Assembly (NCBI RefSeq): GCF_025362475.1 | Contig: NZ_JANYGH010000025.1 | Span: forward strand, 33,195 to 97,194 | Length of the DNA: 64,000 nucleotides | Direction: 5' to 3' | Source: Mucilaginibacter sp. | GTDB lineage: Bacteria; Bacteroidota; Bacteroidia; Sphingobacteriales; Sphingobacteriaceae | In this document: positions 17,739-27,537 of the stretch, piece by piece | Numbering within the stretch: position 1 is the first letter of the stretch | Layout: every line of letters starts with the position of its first letter | Notes under the pieces: model-generated | The model's database searches: none | Seen by the model: the letters and a program-made list of their open reading frames with translations, nothing else | Told to the model about the DNA's origin: nothing | Translations under genes and position numbers: made by a program

Positions 17739-18644
17739 ATGAAAAGCACGGTCAAATTCCTGTTTAAAACGCTGCTGTTCGCGCTGCCGGTACTGCTTGT
17801 TTTTGAGGTGCTATTTCGCCTGGGTTACTTTCCTATCATCACCAATTCTACCATTTTCGACCTAAAGATGATCCGTTTGCAAAAGCAGCATATTGAGCGT
17901 GTAAAAGTGATGTCTATTGGTTCTTCGGTAGGTTTGTATGAGTTTAATTCAGACATTATCTTACAAAATCTGCACACATCTTATTATAATTTCGCCTCCT
18001 GGGGTTTGCAGATAGGCGATATACGGACGCTTGTGAAAAGTTTTGCAAAGGATTACCGGCCCCGGTATGTTATCATTGGCTCCTCTATCGGCGATTTTAT
18101 AGCGCCGTTAAATGAAACTTATCTCAACTACGTAAATACCGGTACCTATATCAGAAAAAACTTCCCGGAGGTTTTTTATTTTAAAAATTACAACTCCATA
18201 CACCAGATCATTCGCAGAAAACATACCGCTTTTCCCGTTCAGCTTGATAGCTGGGGAGGTGCCCTGCTAACCGTTAAAGCCAAAGACATCAACCGGGAAA
18301 AATGGAATGAGCATAATATATTCCCCACAAAATATACCGCTTACCAATATCATGAATTGGATAGCCTTGGTATATGGCTCCAGGCACAACATATCAAGCT
18401 TATTTTCGTCCAGGTACCCATCAAGGCATCATATGCCAATACACCGGTATCAAAACAGATATTGCAGCATCATTTTGATCAATGCCAGGCCATTATTGAA
18501 AAGCATGCAGGCGTTTATCTGAATTACCATAACCCTGCTGTTTTTACTGATAGCCTGTTTTTTGATCAGTATCATCTCCAGGCCGCGGGCGGTAGAGTTT
18601 TTACCCGGCAGCTTGTTGTGGACATTAAAAAAATAATCAAATAA
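17739..18644 (+). CDS. SGNH-like extracytoplasmic acyltransferase partner
   Basis: 301 residues. The N-terminal membrane anchor (FLFKTLLFALPVLLVFEVLF) places the rest outside the cytoplasm. SGNH features follow: a block I Ser in SIGSSVGLYEF and a block V Asp-x2-His in FDQYHLQAAGG. In dlt and alginate acetylation systems the MBOAT protein hands its acyl group to such a partner (DltD, AlgJ/X). The pairing here, in one operon with FkbH and ACP, supports the same job. The acceptor glycan is unknown. Confidence 0.72.
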   Translation: MKSTVKFLFKTLLFALPVLLVFEVLFRLGYFPIITNSTIFDLKMIRLQKQHIERVKVMSIGSSVGLYEFNSDIILQNLHTSYYNFASWGLQIGDIRTLVKSFAKDYRPRYVIIGSSIGDFIAPLNETYLNYVNTGTYIRKNFPEVFYFKNYNSIHQIIRRKHTAFPVQLDSWGGALLTVKAKDINREKWNEHNIFPTKYTAYQYHELDSLGIWLQAQHIKLIFVQVPIKASYANTPVSKQILQHHFDQCQAIIEKHAGVYLNYHNPAVFTDSLFFDQYHLQAAGGRVFTRQLVVDIKKIIK

Positions 18645-18717
18645 AAAATATAACGAAAGTCCAACGGGATTCGATGGCTTATTAAATAGAAACAGCGTTG
18701 TAATGGCTTCGGGAAGT

Positions 18718-19473
18718 TCACACTTCAGCTGTCATTTTTGGACTATTTTCAGCGGTAATATCTGATAAAAGCTTAGGTAAAGTATAATAAAAAGTGGTCC
18801 CCTCACCAACTGATGATTCTGCCCAGATCCTGCCATTCATTTGCGCTATCATATCACTACAAATACTCATGGCCATTCCCGCTCCTTTTAAAAGGTCACC
18901 TGTATCAGAAAGATTATCCTTTAAATGAAAAAGGTCGTGAAGTTGGGAGTCGGTCATTCCCTTTCCCTGGTCGGTAAAAGCAACCGTTATCCAATTATCG
19001 TCTTCGCTGCACGTTACACCAATTACCCCTCCATCCGGAGAATACTTGGTAGCATTGCTTAAAATATTCCTGTTGATAAACTGGAGCATCTCTTTATGCG
19101 CATAAACCAGCTGATGCTCCGGAACGATATTGTACAATATAATATGCTTATTAAGCTGATCATAAAGATACAGGCTGTTGGCTTCGTGAAGAAGGTCATG
19201 AAGAAGCAATGGTTCTGTTTTGATTGAAAAATCGAGACTTGTTGATTTTGCCCAATAAAGCAAGCCGTCAAGCAGGTCAATGCTTTTAGATGCAGTATTG
19301 CGCAACTCTTCAAAAAGTAAATGAACTTCTCCGGCAGATAGCGACTTCCTGGTGTGTTTAATCATATCCGCGGTCATCACCAGGGTGGCGAAAGGCTGCC
19401 GCAGATCATGAGCCAAAATGGCAATCAGGGTTTTACTGAAATTATCGGATATTTCTAATTCCTTAGTCCTCAT
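18718..19473 (-). CDS. Soluble sensor histidine kinase without input domain
   Basis: 251 residues. The HisKA motif (ILAHDLRQPFATL) is near the N terminus. HATPase_c motifs follow: the N box ILSNATKYSPDGG, the G1 box DQGKGMTD and the G2 box KGAGMAMSIC. There is no membrane helix or sensor domain, so input must come from another protein. It is 182 bases downstream of the LytTR regulator gene on the same strand; functional pairing is not certain. Confidence 0.85.
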   Translation of the reverse strand: MRTKELEISDNFSKTLIAILAHDLRQPFATLVMTADMIKHTRKSLSAGEVHLLFEELRNTASKSIDLLDGLLYWAKSTSLDFSIKTEPLLLHDLLHEANSLYLYDQLNKHIILYNIVPEHQLVYAHKEMLQFINRNILSNATKYSPDGGVIGVTCSEDDNWITVAFTDQGKGMTDSQLHDLFHLKDNLSDTGDLLKGAGMAMSICSDMIAQMNGRIWAESSVGEGTTFYYTLPKLLSDITAENSPKMTAEV

Positions 19474-19654
19474 ATTTTAGCTGATAGTAACATAACCTGG
19501 CCCTCAAATAAGGCGGTTTACCAGCAAAGAAAAACAAGATCATACAACGAAAAAAAAGGTTCGACAGATTGTTTACTACAACCGACGGAATGGTCATTAT
19601 AGCAGACCAGTATTAAAGTATAATTTACGGGGAGAAAACTTTAAAATAAACTAT

Positions 19655-20389
19655 TTACAGCCACTTATGCGCAAACTTCCTAAACTCATCCTTAAATTGT
19701 TCTGTTACCGGGATGGTCGTTTTTCTGATTTTAATGGTGTTTTTGGTAAGGGCATCTATTTTGTCAACAGCAACAATAAACGAGCGATGTACCCGTATAA
19801 AGCCATTAGCAGGTAGTTTTTCTTCCATGGCTTTCATCGTGGTAAGGGCCTTTACGTATCCTAAATCGCCTGTTAAATACACTTTAACATAATCTTTAAA
19901 CCCTTCCACATATAATATATCCTTTAAATAAATACGTACCATTTCATACTCTACTTTTAAAAAGATAAACTCATTCAACAGGTAGTTTTCTGTAGCAGGG
20001 GTTTGTTTCTCTTTTTCAGTAAAATAAGTTTTTGCTTTGTAGGCTGATTTTAAAAAATCCTCATACACTACCGGTTTAAGCAAATAATCAAGCGCATTTA
20101 CTTTGTAACCTTCCAGCGCAAACCTTTCATAACCGCTAATGAAAATGATACGCGGCGCGGCGGCACCGTGTGCAGATTGTAATATCCTGGCAAATTCCAT
20201 CCCGCTCATTTCAGGCATATCAATATCCATAAATATAAGCTGAACATCATTTGTTTCCATTGCCGAAAGTGCCTCGGCAGGTGATTGATAGTATGCCAGT
20301 AAATTAAAAAACGGAATTTGATTAACAAACACCCTCAGGTGAGTGATAGCAAATTCGTCATCATCTACAATGATACAATTTATTGACAT
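19655..20389 (-). CDS. LytTR-family response regulator
   Basis: 244 residues from the ATG at 20389; an in-frame ATG six codons upstream (20407) is possible but lies outside the receiver fold. The receiver domain starts directly (MSINCIIVDDDEF), with predicted phospho-acceptor Asp55 in FMDIDMPEMSG and Lys in YLLKPV. The LytTR DNA-binding domain covers about residues 140-244 (ILYVEGFKDYVKVYL, RVHRSFIVAVDKI). No LytS-type kinase is adjacent, so the cognate kinase may be one of the nearby soluble kinases. Confidence 0.92.
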   Translation of the reverse strand: MSINCIIVDDDEFAITHLRVFVNQIPFFNLLAYYQSPAEALSAMETNDVQLIFMDIDMPEMSGMEFARILQSAHGAAAPRIIFISGYERFALEGYKVNALDYLLKPVVYEDFLKSAYKAKTYFTEKEKQTPATENYLLNEFIFLKVEYEMVRIYLKDILYVEGFKDYVKVYLTGDLGYVKALTTMKAMEEKLPANGFIRVHRSFIVAVDKIDALTKNTIKIRKTTIPVTEQFKDEFRKFAHKWL

Positions 20390-20618
20390 AGGAGAACATT
20401 TAAACAATAAGGAGTCAACAAAACTAAAACCAACCTTTGATTAAAGATATATAAATATGGTTTTATTTTTGGCGGTCAGTCGCATTATATAATTAAAATT
20501 ATCTGTTAGTTTAATATATGATCGACAGTTAAAAGTCTGACTACGCGCTAAGAAATCAAAAGCGTGTATTTTTTACTCAATTATTGCACCGCTTTCCACA
20601 ATTTGCGATGCTGCTTTT

Positions 20619-22766
20619 TTACCGTTCAAGTGCAGATACAACCTGTTTAATTAGTTCGGCCTCTGTAAAAGGTTTTTCTAAAATGCCTGTAAAACCTTGC
20701 TTTAAGTATTTTTCTCCTTGCAATGATAGCTCTTCGGCGCTGATGGCAATTACGGGTGGCTTGCTTAACAGGCTTTTTGATTTTTTTATACTTGTTGCCA
20801 ATTGCTCTGCACTTGTTTCACGCATACTTAAATCGGCCAGCACAACATTTATGGTTTCTTTGGATAGAATTTCCAGGGCTTCCTTTTCGCCGGATGTCTG
20901 GTAAAACTTAATGTTCCATTTACTTGTCATCATTTTAAGGAAAGTTAGGCTAAGCTCATTGTCGTCAACCGCTAAAATGCTTAGGCCGTTTAATTTCCAC
21001 AAGAGGTTATCCTCAGCATTTTCAATCACTTCGTCTGTACTTTTGTTGTAGGTTATGTAAAAATCAAAAGTGCTTCCGGTACCTTCGTTACTTTCTACGT
21101 TAATTTCGCCATCCTGCAATTGAACAAGCTGCTTACAGATGTAGAGTCCCAAACCGGTGCCTGTTTGCCCCCTGGCCGAATTTGTTTGATAATACTTTGA
21201 AAAAAGCCTTGCCTGCTGCTGTATACTAATGCCAGGACCGGTATCTGTTATTCTTATTTGCAACTTATCGGCACCGTTTATCTCCGTAAGACTTGCGTTC
21301 ACTTTAACACTTCCGGTTTGGGTATATTTTATGGCGTTACTTAGTAAATTGATCATGATTTGTTTAAGCCGGAAGCTATCGCCAAGCACCATGGATACTT
21401 TATTACCCTCGAAACTGTAATCCAACTCAAGTTTCTTTTTAGCAGCGCTAAATTCCATGCTTTCCAATACTTCTTTCAGTACATGATTCGGATTAAAAGG
21501 ATCCTTGTTGATCTTAAATTCACTGGTTTCCATTTTCGCGGCATCGAGCGTGTCATTAAGGGTATGCAACAACATCTCTGACGAAAGCCTGATGGAGCCA
21601 AGCATATCAATCTGTTTTGCCGAAAGGTTTGAGCGGCTAAAAATGTATAAAAAACCATTTATTGCCGTAAGCGGATTACGCACTTCATGACTCATGTGCA
21701 GTAACAGATCCATTTTTTGCTGCGCCATAGCTACAGACCGCTCATTCTCATGAAGCAGGTAAACTTCGGCACGGTTAAGGTTAATTATAAATATAATAAG
21801 CAGGGTAGCAAACACCAAAACAAGAAAAAGCGAAGAGAGATAAAACTTATTTAATAATGAGGTTGTTTCCCGGTAGTTTTTAAGCGTGTTTTCTTTAAGC
21901 TCATTAATAAGCCCAGCATTCATGCTGTTTACTTCATTAACAATCCTTTCCAGTTCGCTATTAATGTGCATATTAAGAACAACCATTTGCTTTTGCGTGG
22001 TGAATAATTTAGAATTACGCCGTTGCAGCTGCTGTAGTTTTTGACTGTATAGATCTTTGTCGCGCCGGGCTATTCCCCTGTTCACAGAGTCAATTATTCT
22101 GTCAGTTCGATTGCGGTTGATGATTGTTAAATTGGATACTCCCGCATTTGCATTTTTGTTGGCAATCGCATCTTTTATCCTGCCAAAAACCCCTCTCTTT
22201 TTTACCTGGGCTTCTTTTTTTACCGTATCGCTGCTTCCCATCCTCTTTCCCTTTTTCCGGTAAACAGTGGTGGAGTATTCGCCCGCACTATCGTTCAAAG
22301 TGCTTAAGCCTGATGCCGCTGTTAAAAGCGAATCAAAACTATGCTTTAAAACATATAGGCTGCCAGAGAGCTTTAGCTTCTTTATGTACAGATATTTAAC
22401 TTTGGCACGCTGCGCCGCTGTTAATTTTGCGGTATCTACATTGTCTTTAAGCAAACTATCAATAAGGGTAAAGGATTCTGAAAGCTTTGTTTTGTAGCCT
22501 TTGTCTTTTAAAGCGTTGGGGGTTAAAAGTGATGCCTGAAAGTCATCCTCGGCTTCATGCAACAACAGTAAAGCCTTTTGTGATTTTGCCTGATCATATT
22601 CAAGGTTTAGTGTGAGCTTTGATAATGCGTTTAGCCGGTTGGATATAGAAGTATTTACGAACAAGGCAATTATTGCAAGGGCGATTGCTAACGCTATAAA
22701 CGCGAGCAGGATCTTTCTTGAAATACTTTTAATTTTGGTGGAGGTTGAGTCTTTTTTATAAAACAT
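20619..22766 (-). CDS. Hybrid sensor histidine kinase/response regulator
   Basis: 715 residues. A first membrane helix (about 20-42) and a second (about 312-332) enclose a large periplasmic region rich in Lys, Ser and predicted helix. HisKA follows (LLHMSHEVRNPLTAING), then HATPase_c (LLSNAIKYTQTG, DTGPGISIQQQ, GTGLGLYICKQ), then a receiver domain (ILAVDDNELSL, VVLADLSMRE, LEKPF). The first 11 bases overlap the end of the upstream PAS pseudokinase gene, implying translational coupling. Phosphate probably moves to the internal receiver. Confidence 0.9.
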   Translation of the reverse strand: MFYKKDSTSTKIKSISRKILLAFIALAIALAIIALFVNTSISNRLNALSKLTLNLEYDQAKSQKALLLLHEAEDDFQASLLTPNALKDKGYKTKLSESFTLIDSLLKDNVDTAKLTAAQRAKVKYLYIKKLKLSGSLYVLKHSFDSLLTAASGLSTLNDSAGEYSTTVYRKKGKRMGSSDTVKKEAQVKKRGVFGRIKDAIANKNANAGVSNLTIINRNRTDRIIDSVNRGIARRDKDLYSQKLQQLQRRNSKLFTTQKQMVVLNMHINSELERIVNEVNSMNAGLINELKENTLKNYRETTSLLNKFYLSSLFLVLVFATLLIIFIINLNRAEVYLLHENERSVAMAQQKMDLLLHMSHEVRNPLTAINGFLYIFSRSNLSAKQIDMLGSIRLSSEMLLHTLNDTLDAAKMETSEFKINKDPFNPNHVLKEVLESMEFSAAKKKLELDYSFEGNKVSMVLGDSFRLKQIMINLLSNAIKYTQTGSVKVNASLTEINGADKLQIRITDTGPGISIQQQARLFSKYYQTNSARGQTGTGLGLYICKQLVQLQDGEINVESNEGTGSTFDFYITYNKSTDEVIENAEDNLLWKLNGLSILAVDDNELSLTFLKMMTSKWNIKFYQTSGEKEALEILSKETINVVLADLSMRETSAEQLATSIKKSKSLLSKPPVIAISAEELSLQGEKYLKQGFTGILEKPFTEAELIKQVVSALER

Positions 22767-23829
22767 TGTATTTGTTTATTCTGATTTCCCAGACAGTAGT
22801 ATTATAAGGCTTTTTGTAAGTTAATAATTTGCCGCCATGTTCTTCAAGGATCTTTTCTGCATTAAGTAATCCTGCATTAAATCCATCTGTATTCAAATTG
22901 GTGTTACCTGGGGTTCCTGGTTTGCCCTCTAAATCATATGACGTTTGCTCATCTGCGATGATCAAACTTTGAAAATAATTTTCGTCGATATTAGAAATAA
23001 CAATGTCACCATCCTGTTTACCGGTCAAAACAATGTAATTGATAATACTTACAAAAGCTATCTCCAGTATAAAGCGATCATAAAATATAATTTTATGAAA
23101 ATCCAGCTTAAAAAGCAATCGTATATTTTTTTTTGTAAGACGATGCCTTAAACTTTCGTAACGTTTTTTTAAAAAAGATTCGAGTTCAATTAAATCTGGC
23201 TGGAAACTAAACGCCCCCCTTTCAATTCCGGTACGAAAAAGCGCTGCATTGAGCAGGTTTGTGGCGTGCCCAACATGCAAACCCAAATCGGAAAGTATAT
23301 TATCAAACTGTTTTTTCTCTAAACCCTGGTTGTTATGATAAAGGTTATCAAGCAACGTTCTGATGACTAATAATGGATCACGCACATCCTGCACAATATG
23401 GGAAAGCAGCAGGTTTTTTTCCTCAACGGCATCTTTAAGCCGGTTATTTTCTATTTCCAGCTCATTGATGTTCAAAAAAGTAAATACGGTTAAATTGTCT
23501 ATCCGGGTTTCATATATATCGTACCAATAATATGATCCGTCTGCGCAACAAACCTTTGTCTCCAGATGGAAGTACGAGTGCCCGTATTTTTTAGCAATCT
23601 CCTGCCGTTTGTCGCGACTGCAGATGATCTCTTTCCGGTAGTCCTGATCAGGATACGCTTTCTCAAACCAATCTTGTAAACCGTGAAGATTGTAACCGAT
23701 CTCCGTTAAAAAGGCATTATTACTGTATAAATAATCATTGCCGGAAGCGGAACTATTAACGATCATAACAGGCATAACCATAATATCCGCAATTTTTAAA
23801 AAACTGTCAGAATTAGTGATATTTTCCAA
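22756..23829 (-). CDS. PAS-domain pseudokinase, degenerate histidine kinase
   Basis: 357 residues, clearly related to the kinase at 25727-26818 in the PAS domain (NAFLTEIGYNLHG, AYPDQDYRKEI, CADGSYYWYDIYE) and through to the C terminus (ILEEHGGKL). The phospho-acceptor His is replaced by Gln147 (IVQDVRDPLL against LTHDIRSPLG). The ATP-binding N box is lost (SIINYIVLTG) and the G1 box reads DEQTSYD in place of DSGKGMT. It should not autophosphorylate, but could sense a ligand and modulate the hybrid kinase, whose gene overlaps its end by 11 bases. Confidence 0.8.
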   Translation of the reverse strand: MENITNSDSFLKIADIMVMPVMIVNSSASGNDYLYSNNAFLTEIGYNLHGLQDWFEKAYPDQDYRKEIICSRDKRQEIAKKYGHSYFHLETKVCCADGSYYWYDIYETRIDNLTVFTFLNINELEIENNRLKDAVEEKNLLLSHIVQDVRDPLLVIRTLLDNLYHNNQGLEKKQFDNILSDLGLHVGHATNLLNAALFRTGIERGAFSFQPDLIELESFLKKRYESLRHRLTKKNIRLLFKLDFHKIIFYDRFILEIAFVSIINYIVLTGKQDGDIVISNIDENYFQSLIIADEQTSYDLEGKPGTPGNTNLNTDGFNAGLLNAEKILEEHGGKLLTYKKPYNTTVWEIRINKYNVL

Positions 23830-23884
23830 GGTAGGTGGATTAAGTAAGCACTATACTATTTCAAAAATAAAAAGGCAATAAGGT

Positions 23885-24076
23885 TCACACTTTAAAAGCC
23901 CGCTCTTGCTCCAACGTCATAATCCGATAACGGGATTTGAGGCACTTAGCGCAAAAAAAACGTTTAACCGGAAGAAAAAAAAACAAATTGCGCCCAACCC
24001 AGTTTCTCGGCATTTTATAATGAAAGGGAGCTGAACACTTACGGCATCGGATAAAGGGTCTATCGTTGTAATTCAT
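23885..24076 (-). CDS. Small zinc-ribbon-like protein
   Basis: 63 residues with two CxxC pairs, CRKC (about residue 11) and CAKC (about residue 43), separated by a basic and aromatic stretch. This looks like a zinc ribbon. No family name is recognised. It lies between two signalling genes on the same strand. Confidence 0.5.
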   Translation of the reverse strand: MNYNDRPFIRCRKCSAPFHYKMPRNWVGRNLFFFLPVKRFFCAKCLKSRYRIMTLEQERAFKV

Positions 24077-24241
24077 AAAATTCGGTTAACGCCTTTTAAA
24101 GGCTATTTTATTAAGTGCAAAAAAACTAATTATAAAATTTGGGGGAGTGAATAATCACTACCCACATTTACCCGCGATACATCATTGATGATGTATCGCC
24201 TGTATTTTAACTTATAAAATTTATTGGGGGCGCCTTTTTTA

Positions 24242-25714
24242 TTAAACATTCGCCATCCAAACATTAATATCAATTGCCGATGGAATGCTTAGCTTCTTCC
24301 GTATCCGGCGCTTTTTACCTTCTACCGAACGAACAGAACTTTGTGTAAAACGGGCAATTTCTTTGGTGTCAAAATTAATCCGCAGTAACACACACATCTC
24401 AACTTCTGCCGCAACCATATGGGGAGCTTTATCAAGTATATTTTGTACAAATTCGGGATCGTACTGATTGAACCTGGTTAAAAAAAGAGGATTATTTTCC
24501 ATGGCCAGATGTAAAATTTCACTCAAATCCTCCTTTTTCCTTTTTGCAATATTACTTTCAGTTTCTTTAGTCAGCTTATCTACCGTTGCAACACTAAGGT
24601 TCAATTCTCTCCTTAGCTTACCAGATATAAACAGTGCTGTAAAAACTACTATGCTAAGTATAAGTGATATAGCTGCGATGAGCCAGGCCAACTGCTTTTT
24701 ATTTTTATTGGTTTTTTCGTCCTGTGTTTTAAGGAGGTAAACCAGGGGGGCCTTTGCTGCCGATTTATCAACTATATTCAGGCTATCTGTAAGTGTAGTA
24801 TACCGCTCCAGGAAATTGGCGGCTTTATCTGTTTTCTTTAACATGAAATAAACGTTAGCCAGGCCTTTGTAAGCATCCCTTAACTGGTACGCGTTATTTA
24901 AACGGGATGATACCCCAATATTCAGGGTGTAATAATCTTCGGCCCAGGCATATAGCTTTAGTGTATAATAAAGATCACCAAGTTCTTTGTAAGTAAAGGC
25001 ACATACATTATCGTCTTTATAATTTTCGGCAAGGGTTGCTGCTTTGTGTAAATAAAACGAGGCTGAGTCAATTTGGTGAAGTTCCAGAAAAATGCTGCCC
25101 ATGTTATAGGTGGCCAGTATATAACCTCTAACATATTTAGCGTTGGTGCTTACATTTTTAAACTCCAGGTAACTTTTTCTGATAAAAAAGAGCGGGTCTT
25201 TTGAATCCCGGTCTAAACTCTCTTTACATTGACTCAGGCCTGTATAAATGTTCCCTAACCAGTAATGCCGCGAACCTGGATCATTTATCTTTTTTGCAAC
25301 AACAATGGCGCTATTCAACGTTAGCCAGCCCTCCTTATAATAGCCAAGCTTATTGTATATAGTTCCTTTTGCTGTCTGGATCTGTGTAATCAATAAAACA
25401 TCATGTATTTTTTGGGCTGCGCTTTCCGACTCAACAACGTATTTGAAAGCTTCTTCATATCGGCCGGAGTTAAAACAGGCGCCGGTGCGCATCATTAGCC
25501 CTTTGGCTATACCCTCATCATAGTTTATGATTTTAGATGCCTGGTAAATTGCAACCCCTAATTTTTCTTTTTGCTGAATGTCAATTGTTTGGGTAGCTAT
25601 ATTAAGCATACTGTCAATCTGTTTCTGCCTGTACTGTGCGTAGCTTTTACGCTCAGCCAAAACAAAAACAACACATAATAACCTCGCAATTACCTTCCTG
25701 CTCTGCACAACCAC
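24242..25714 (-). CDS. TPR-repeat membrane regulator with LuxR-like HTH
   Basis: 490 residues. A hydrophobic N-terminal stretch ending in SYAQ looks like a signal sequence. Several TPR-like helical repeats follow (about residues 60-330), then one membrane helix (LAWLIAAISLILSIVVFTAL, near 343-365), a coiled coil, and a C-terminal helix-turn-helix (DTKEIARFTQSSVRSVEGKKRRIRKKL). This architecture is widespread in Bacteroidota and senses outside signals directly. It starts 12 bases after the PAS kinase gene, so the two form one unit. Confidence 0.85.
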   Translation of the reverse strand: MVVQSRKVIARLLCVVFVLAERKSYAQYRQKQIDSMLNIATQTIDIQQKEKLGVAIYQASKIINYDEGIAKGLMMRTGACFNSGRYEEAFKYVVESESAAQKIHDVLLITQIQTAKGTIYNKLGYYKEGWLTLNSAIVVAKKINDPGSRHYWLGNIYTGLSQCKESLDRDSKDPLFFIRKSYLEFKNVSTNAKYVRGYILATYNMGSIFLELHQIDSASFYLHKAATLAENYKDDNVCAFTYKELGDLYYTLKLYAWAEDYYTLNIGVSSRLNNAYQLRDAYKGLANVYFMLKKTDKAANFLERYTTLTDSLNIVDKSAAKAPLVYLLKTQDEKTNKNKKQLAWLIAAISLILSIVVFTALFISGKLRRELNLSVATVDKLTKETESNIAKRKKEDLSEILHLAMENNPLFLTRFNQYDPEFVQNILDKAPHMVAAEVEMCVLLRINFDTKEIARFTQSSVRSVEGKKRRIRKKLSIPSAIDINVWMANV

Positions 25715-25726
25715 TAATTAGTTCTA

Positions 25727-26818
25727 TTAATTGTATATCATTATCTCACATGAGGTACCTTTTGCCGGCGTGCTGGAAATAGCCAGTTTACCTCTGTGTT
25801 TTTCTAAGATTTCCTTCGCACTTATAAGGCCTAAACCAAAACCATCAACAATTTCCCGACTGGCGGCTCTTTGATTGGTGTTATGGGCTATAGCATCAAT
25901 TTGTTTAGACGTCATTCCTTTTCCCGAATCGGTGATAACCAAACTGGAATATTTTTCATGATGAATCAACGAAATTTTAATTACCCCATTTTTAGGCGTA
26001 TATTTTATAGCATTATCAATAATATTCCTGAAAATGATCTCCAGTATAAACTGATCATAATAAATGATGGCGGGTTCGGGAATTTCAAAAATTAGATTGA
26101 TCTGAGCATTGCTAAGCACTTTGCTGAATACGTGCCGGCAACTATCTAAAAAAACATTCAATTTTATTTCCTCAGATCGAAACTTAAACGTACCCCTTTC
26201 GCTGCCAACACGTAACCGGGTAGAATCTATCATATTTAGCAGGTAACCAATCTGATCAATTAATGTCACCGCTACTTCGCAAATTTCATTCTTGTTCAGG
26301 TAATTCATCTCATAACCATCCAAAATCGACTTTATGTTACCTAAAGGCGATCTGATATCATGCGTGAGGATAGAAAACAATAACGCCTTCTGCTGAATTA
26401 CATTAATCAGTTTTTCGTTTCTCTCTTTTATTCGGTTAATGTTCAGGAAGGTGACCACTTTCACCCGCCCCATAGTTAAACAATAAACTTCTACACAATG
26501 AACTTCGTACCATTTCATGGAGCTATCGGCACAGCGTATTCTTGCTGTTAAACTAAAATGAGGATCGCCTCTTTTTTCGGCCAATGCTTGCTTTGTATTC
26601 CAGGCAAGCATTATTTCTGCCCGGTAGTCAGGGTCGGGATAGGCTGTTAACCACCAGCTTGCCTTGTCAGGGATTGCGTGAATATCGTATCCTATCTCCG
26701 CACAGAAAACCTTGTTTAAATAAAGTGCGCTTGCGCCTGCCCAATCATCAACTATAATAATTGGAGTAATAGCCTGATCCATAGTTTCAAGAAAAGCACT
26801 CCTGCTTAAACCATTCAT
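25727..26818 (-). CDS. PAS-domain sensor histidine kinase
   Basis: 363 residues, no membrane helix. The PAS domain covers about 10-125; the HisKA phospho-acceptor is His153 (LTHDIRSPLGN). HATPase_c motifs are complete: IIDNAIKYTP, DSGKGMTS, GFGLGLISAK. It is the intact paralogue of the pseudokinase encoded at 22756-23829. No response regulator is in the same transcript; possible targets are the LytTR regulator or the TPR/LuxR protein. Confidence 0.88.
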   Translation of the reverse strand: MNGLSRSAFLETMDQAITPIIIVDDWAGASALYLNKVFCAEIGYDIHAIPDKASWWLTAYPDPDYRAEIMLAWNTKQALAEKRGDPHFSLTARIRCADSSMKWYEVHCVEVYCLTMGRVKVVTFLNINRIKERNEKLINVIQQKALLFSILTHDIRSPLGNIKSILDGYEMNYLNKNEICEVAVTLIDQIGYLLNMIDSTRLRVGSERGTFKFRSEEIKLNVFLDSCRHVFSKVLSNAQINLIFEIPEPAIIYYDQFILEIIFRNIIDNAIKYTPKNGVIKISLIHHEKYSSLVITDSGKGMTSKQIDAIAHNTNQRAASREIVDGFGLGLISAKEILEKHRGKLAISSTPAKGTSCEIMIYN

Positions 26819-27117
26819 AATAAGAAATTTATGTAAATCCCGGTAGAATTTTCAATCTCTATTTCATCTTTAAATAAATCTTCGCCCCCATTCAAACCCA
26901 ACGTAAGTAAAGAAATACTTCAATTAAATTCTGAAAAAGCGACAGAAAGGAAGAAACAGGCGATGAAATGAAAAAACTAACAGACCAAAAAAAGCTCAGG
27001 AGGCGTGAGTAAAAAAGCTTCTTTTTATAAAAAAACAACCAGGTTTATTACCTCCAATTTTGATAAACCATAAAAGGGGGCTGTATCATAAGTCATGATC
27101 AGCCTCTTTTTTATTAA
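26819..27117. other. Gene-free stretch with a terminator-like hairpin
   Basis: No supported gene. An imperfect stem at about 27070-27111 (gggggctgtatcat with atgatcagcctctttt) could end a transcript. It lies beside the IS1182 remnant and may be part of that element's end. Confidence 0.35.
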
Positions 27118-27360
27118 GCTCAATTTCTTGTTGCTTTAATCCTGTATCGCTGCATTTGCTCCCACTTTTATAAACAGGAAAAGGATTGTTACATCTGCCC
27201 GATGGGCCAGCGGATGGACTTTATTTAAAATTACAGCAGGAAAACCAGCACCCGATTTGAACAGAATGCAAAAAGATACCAGGCCAGGAATTGCAGGAAT
27301 TGCCCGCTAAACGGTGCCTGTCATAAATTGAAAGCTAACCGGGAAAAAGTAACGATTTAA
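27118..27360 (+). pseudogene. IS1182-family transposase remnant
   Basis: A single frame with one in-frame TAA (27226-27228) encodes the Cys-rich zinc motifs typical of IS1182 transposases: DCYICPMGQRM, then KRYQARNCRNCPLNGACHK. Only about 80 of roughly 500 residues remain; the DDE catalytic parts are gone. It shows past mobile-element activity here. Confidence 0.75.
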
Positions 27361-27537
27361 TGGGGTTTACCTGTTATCGCACAAAATCTCAGAAAAAAAG
27401 CAGCCTGAAGGGGGCTTTTTGACTGTTCTTCGGTAGTTGGGTGATAATCCCCGAAATGTATAAGTGATCAGTAGAAAAGTATAAATCAGCCATCGCCTTT
27501 CGCCGCACCTTTGTTTCAGCAATTAAATATAAAAGCA

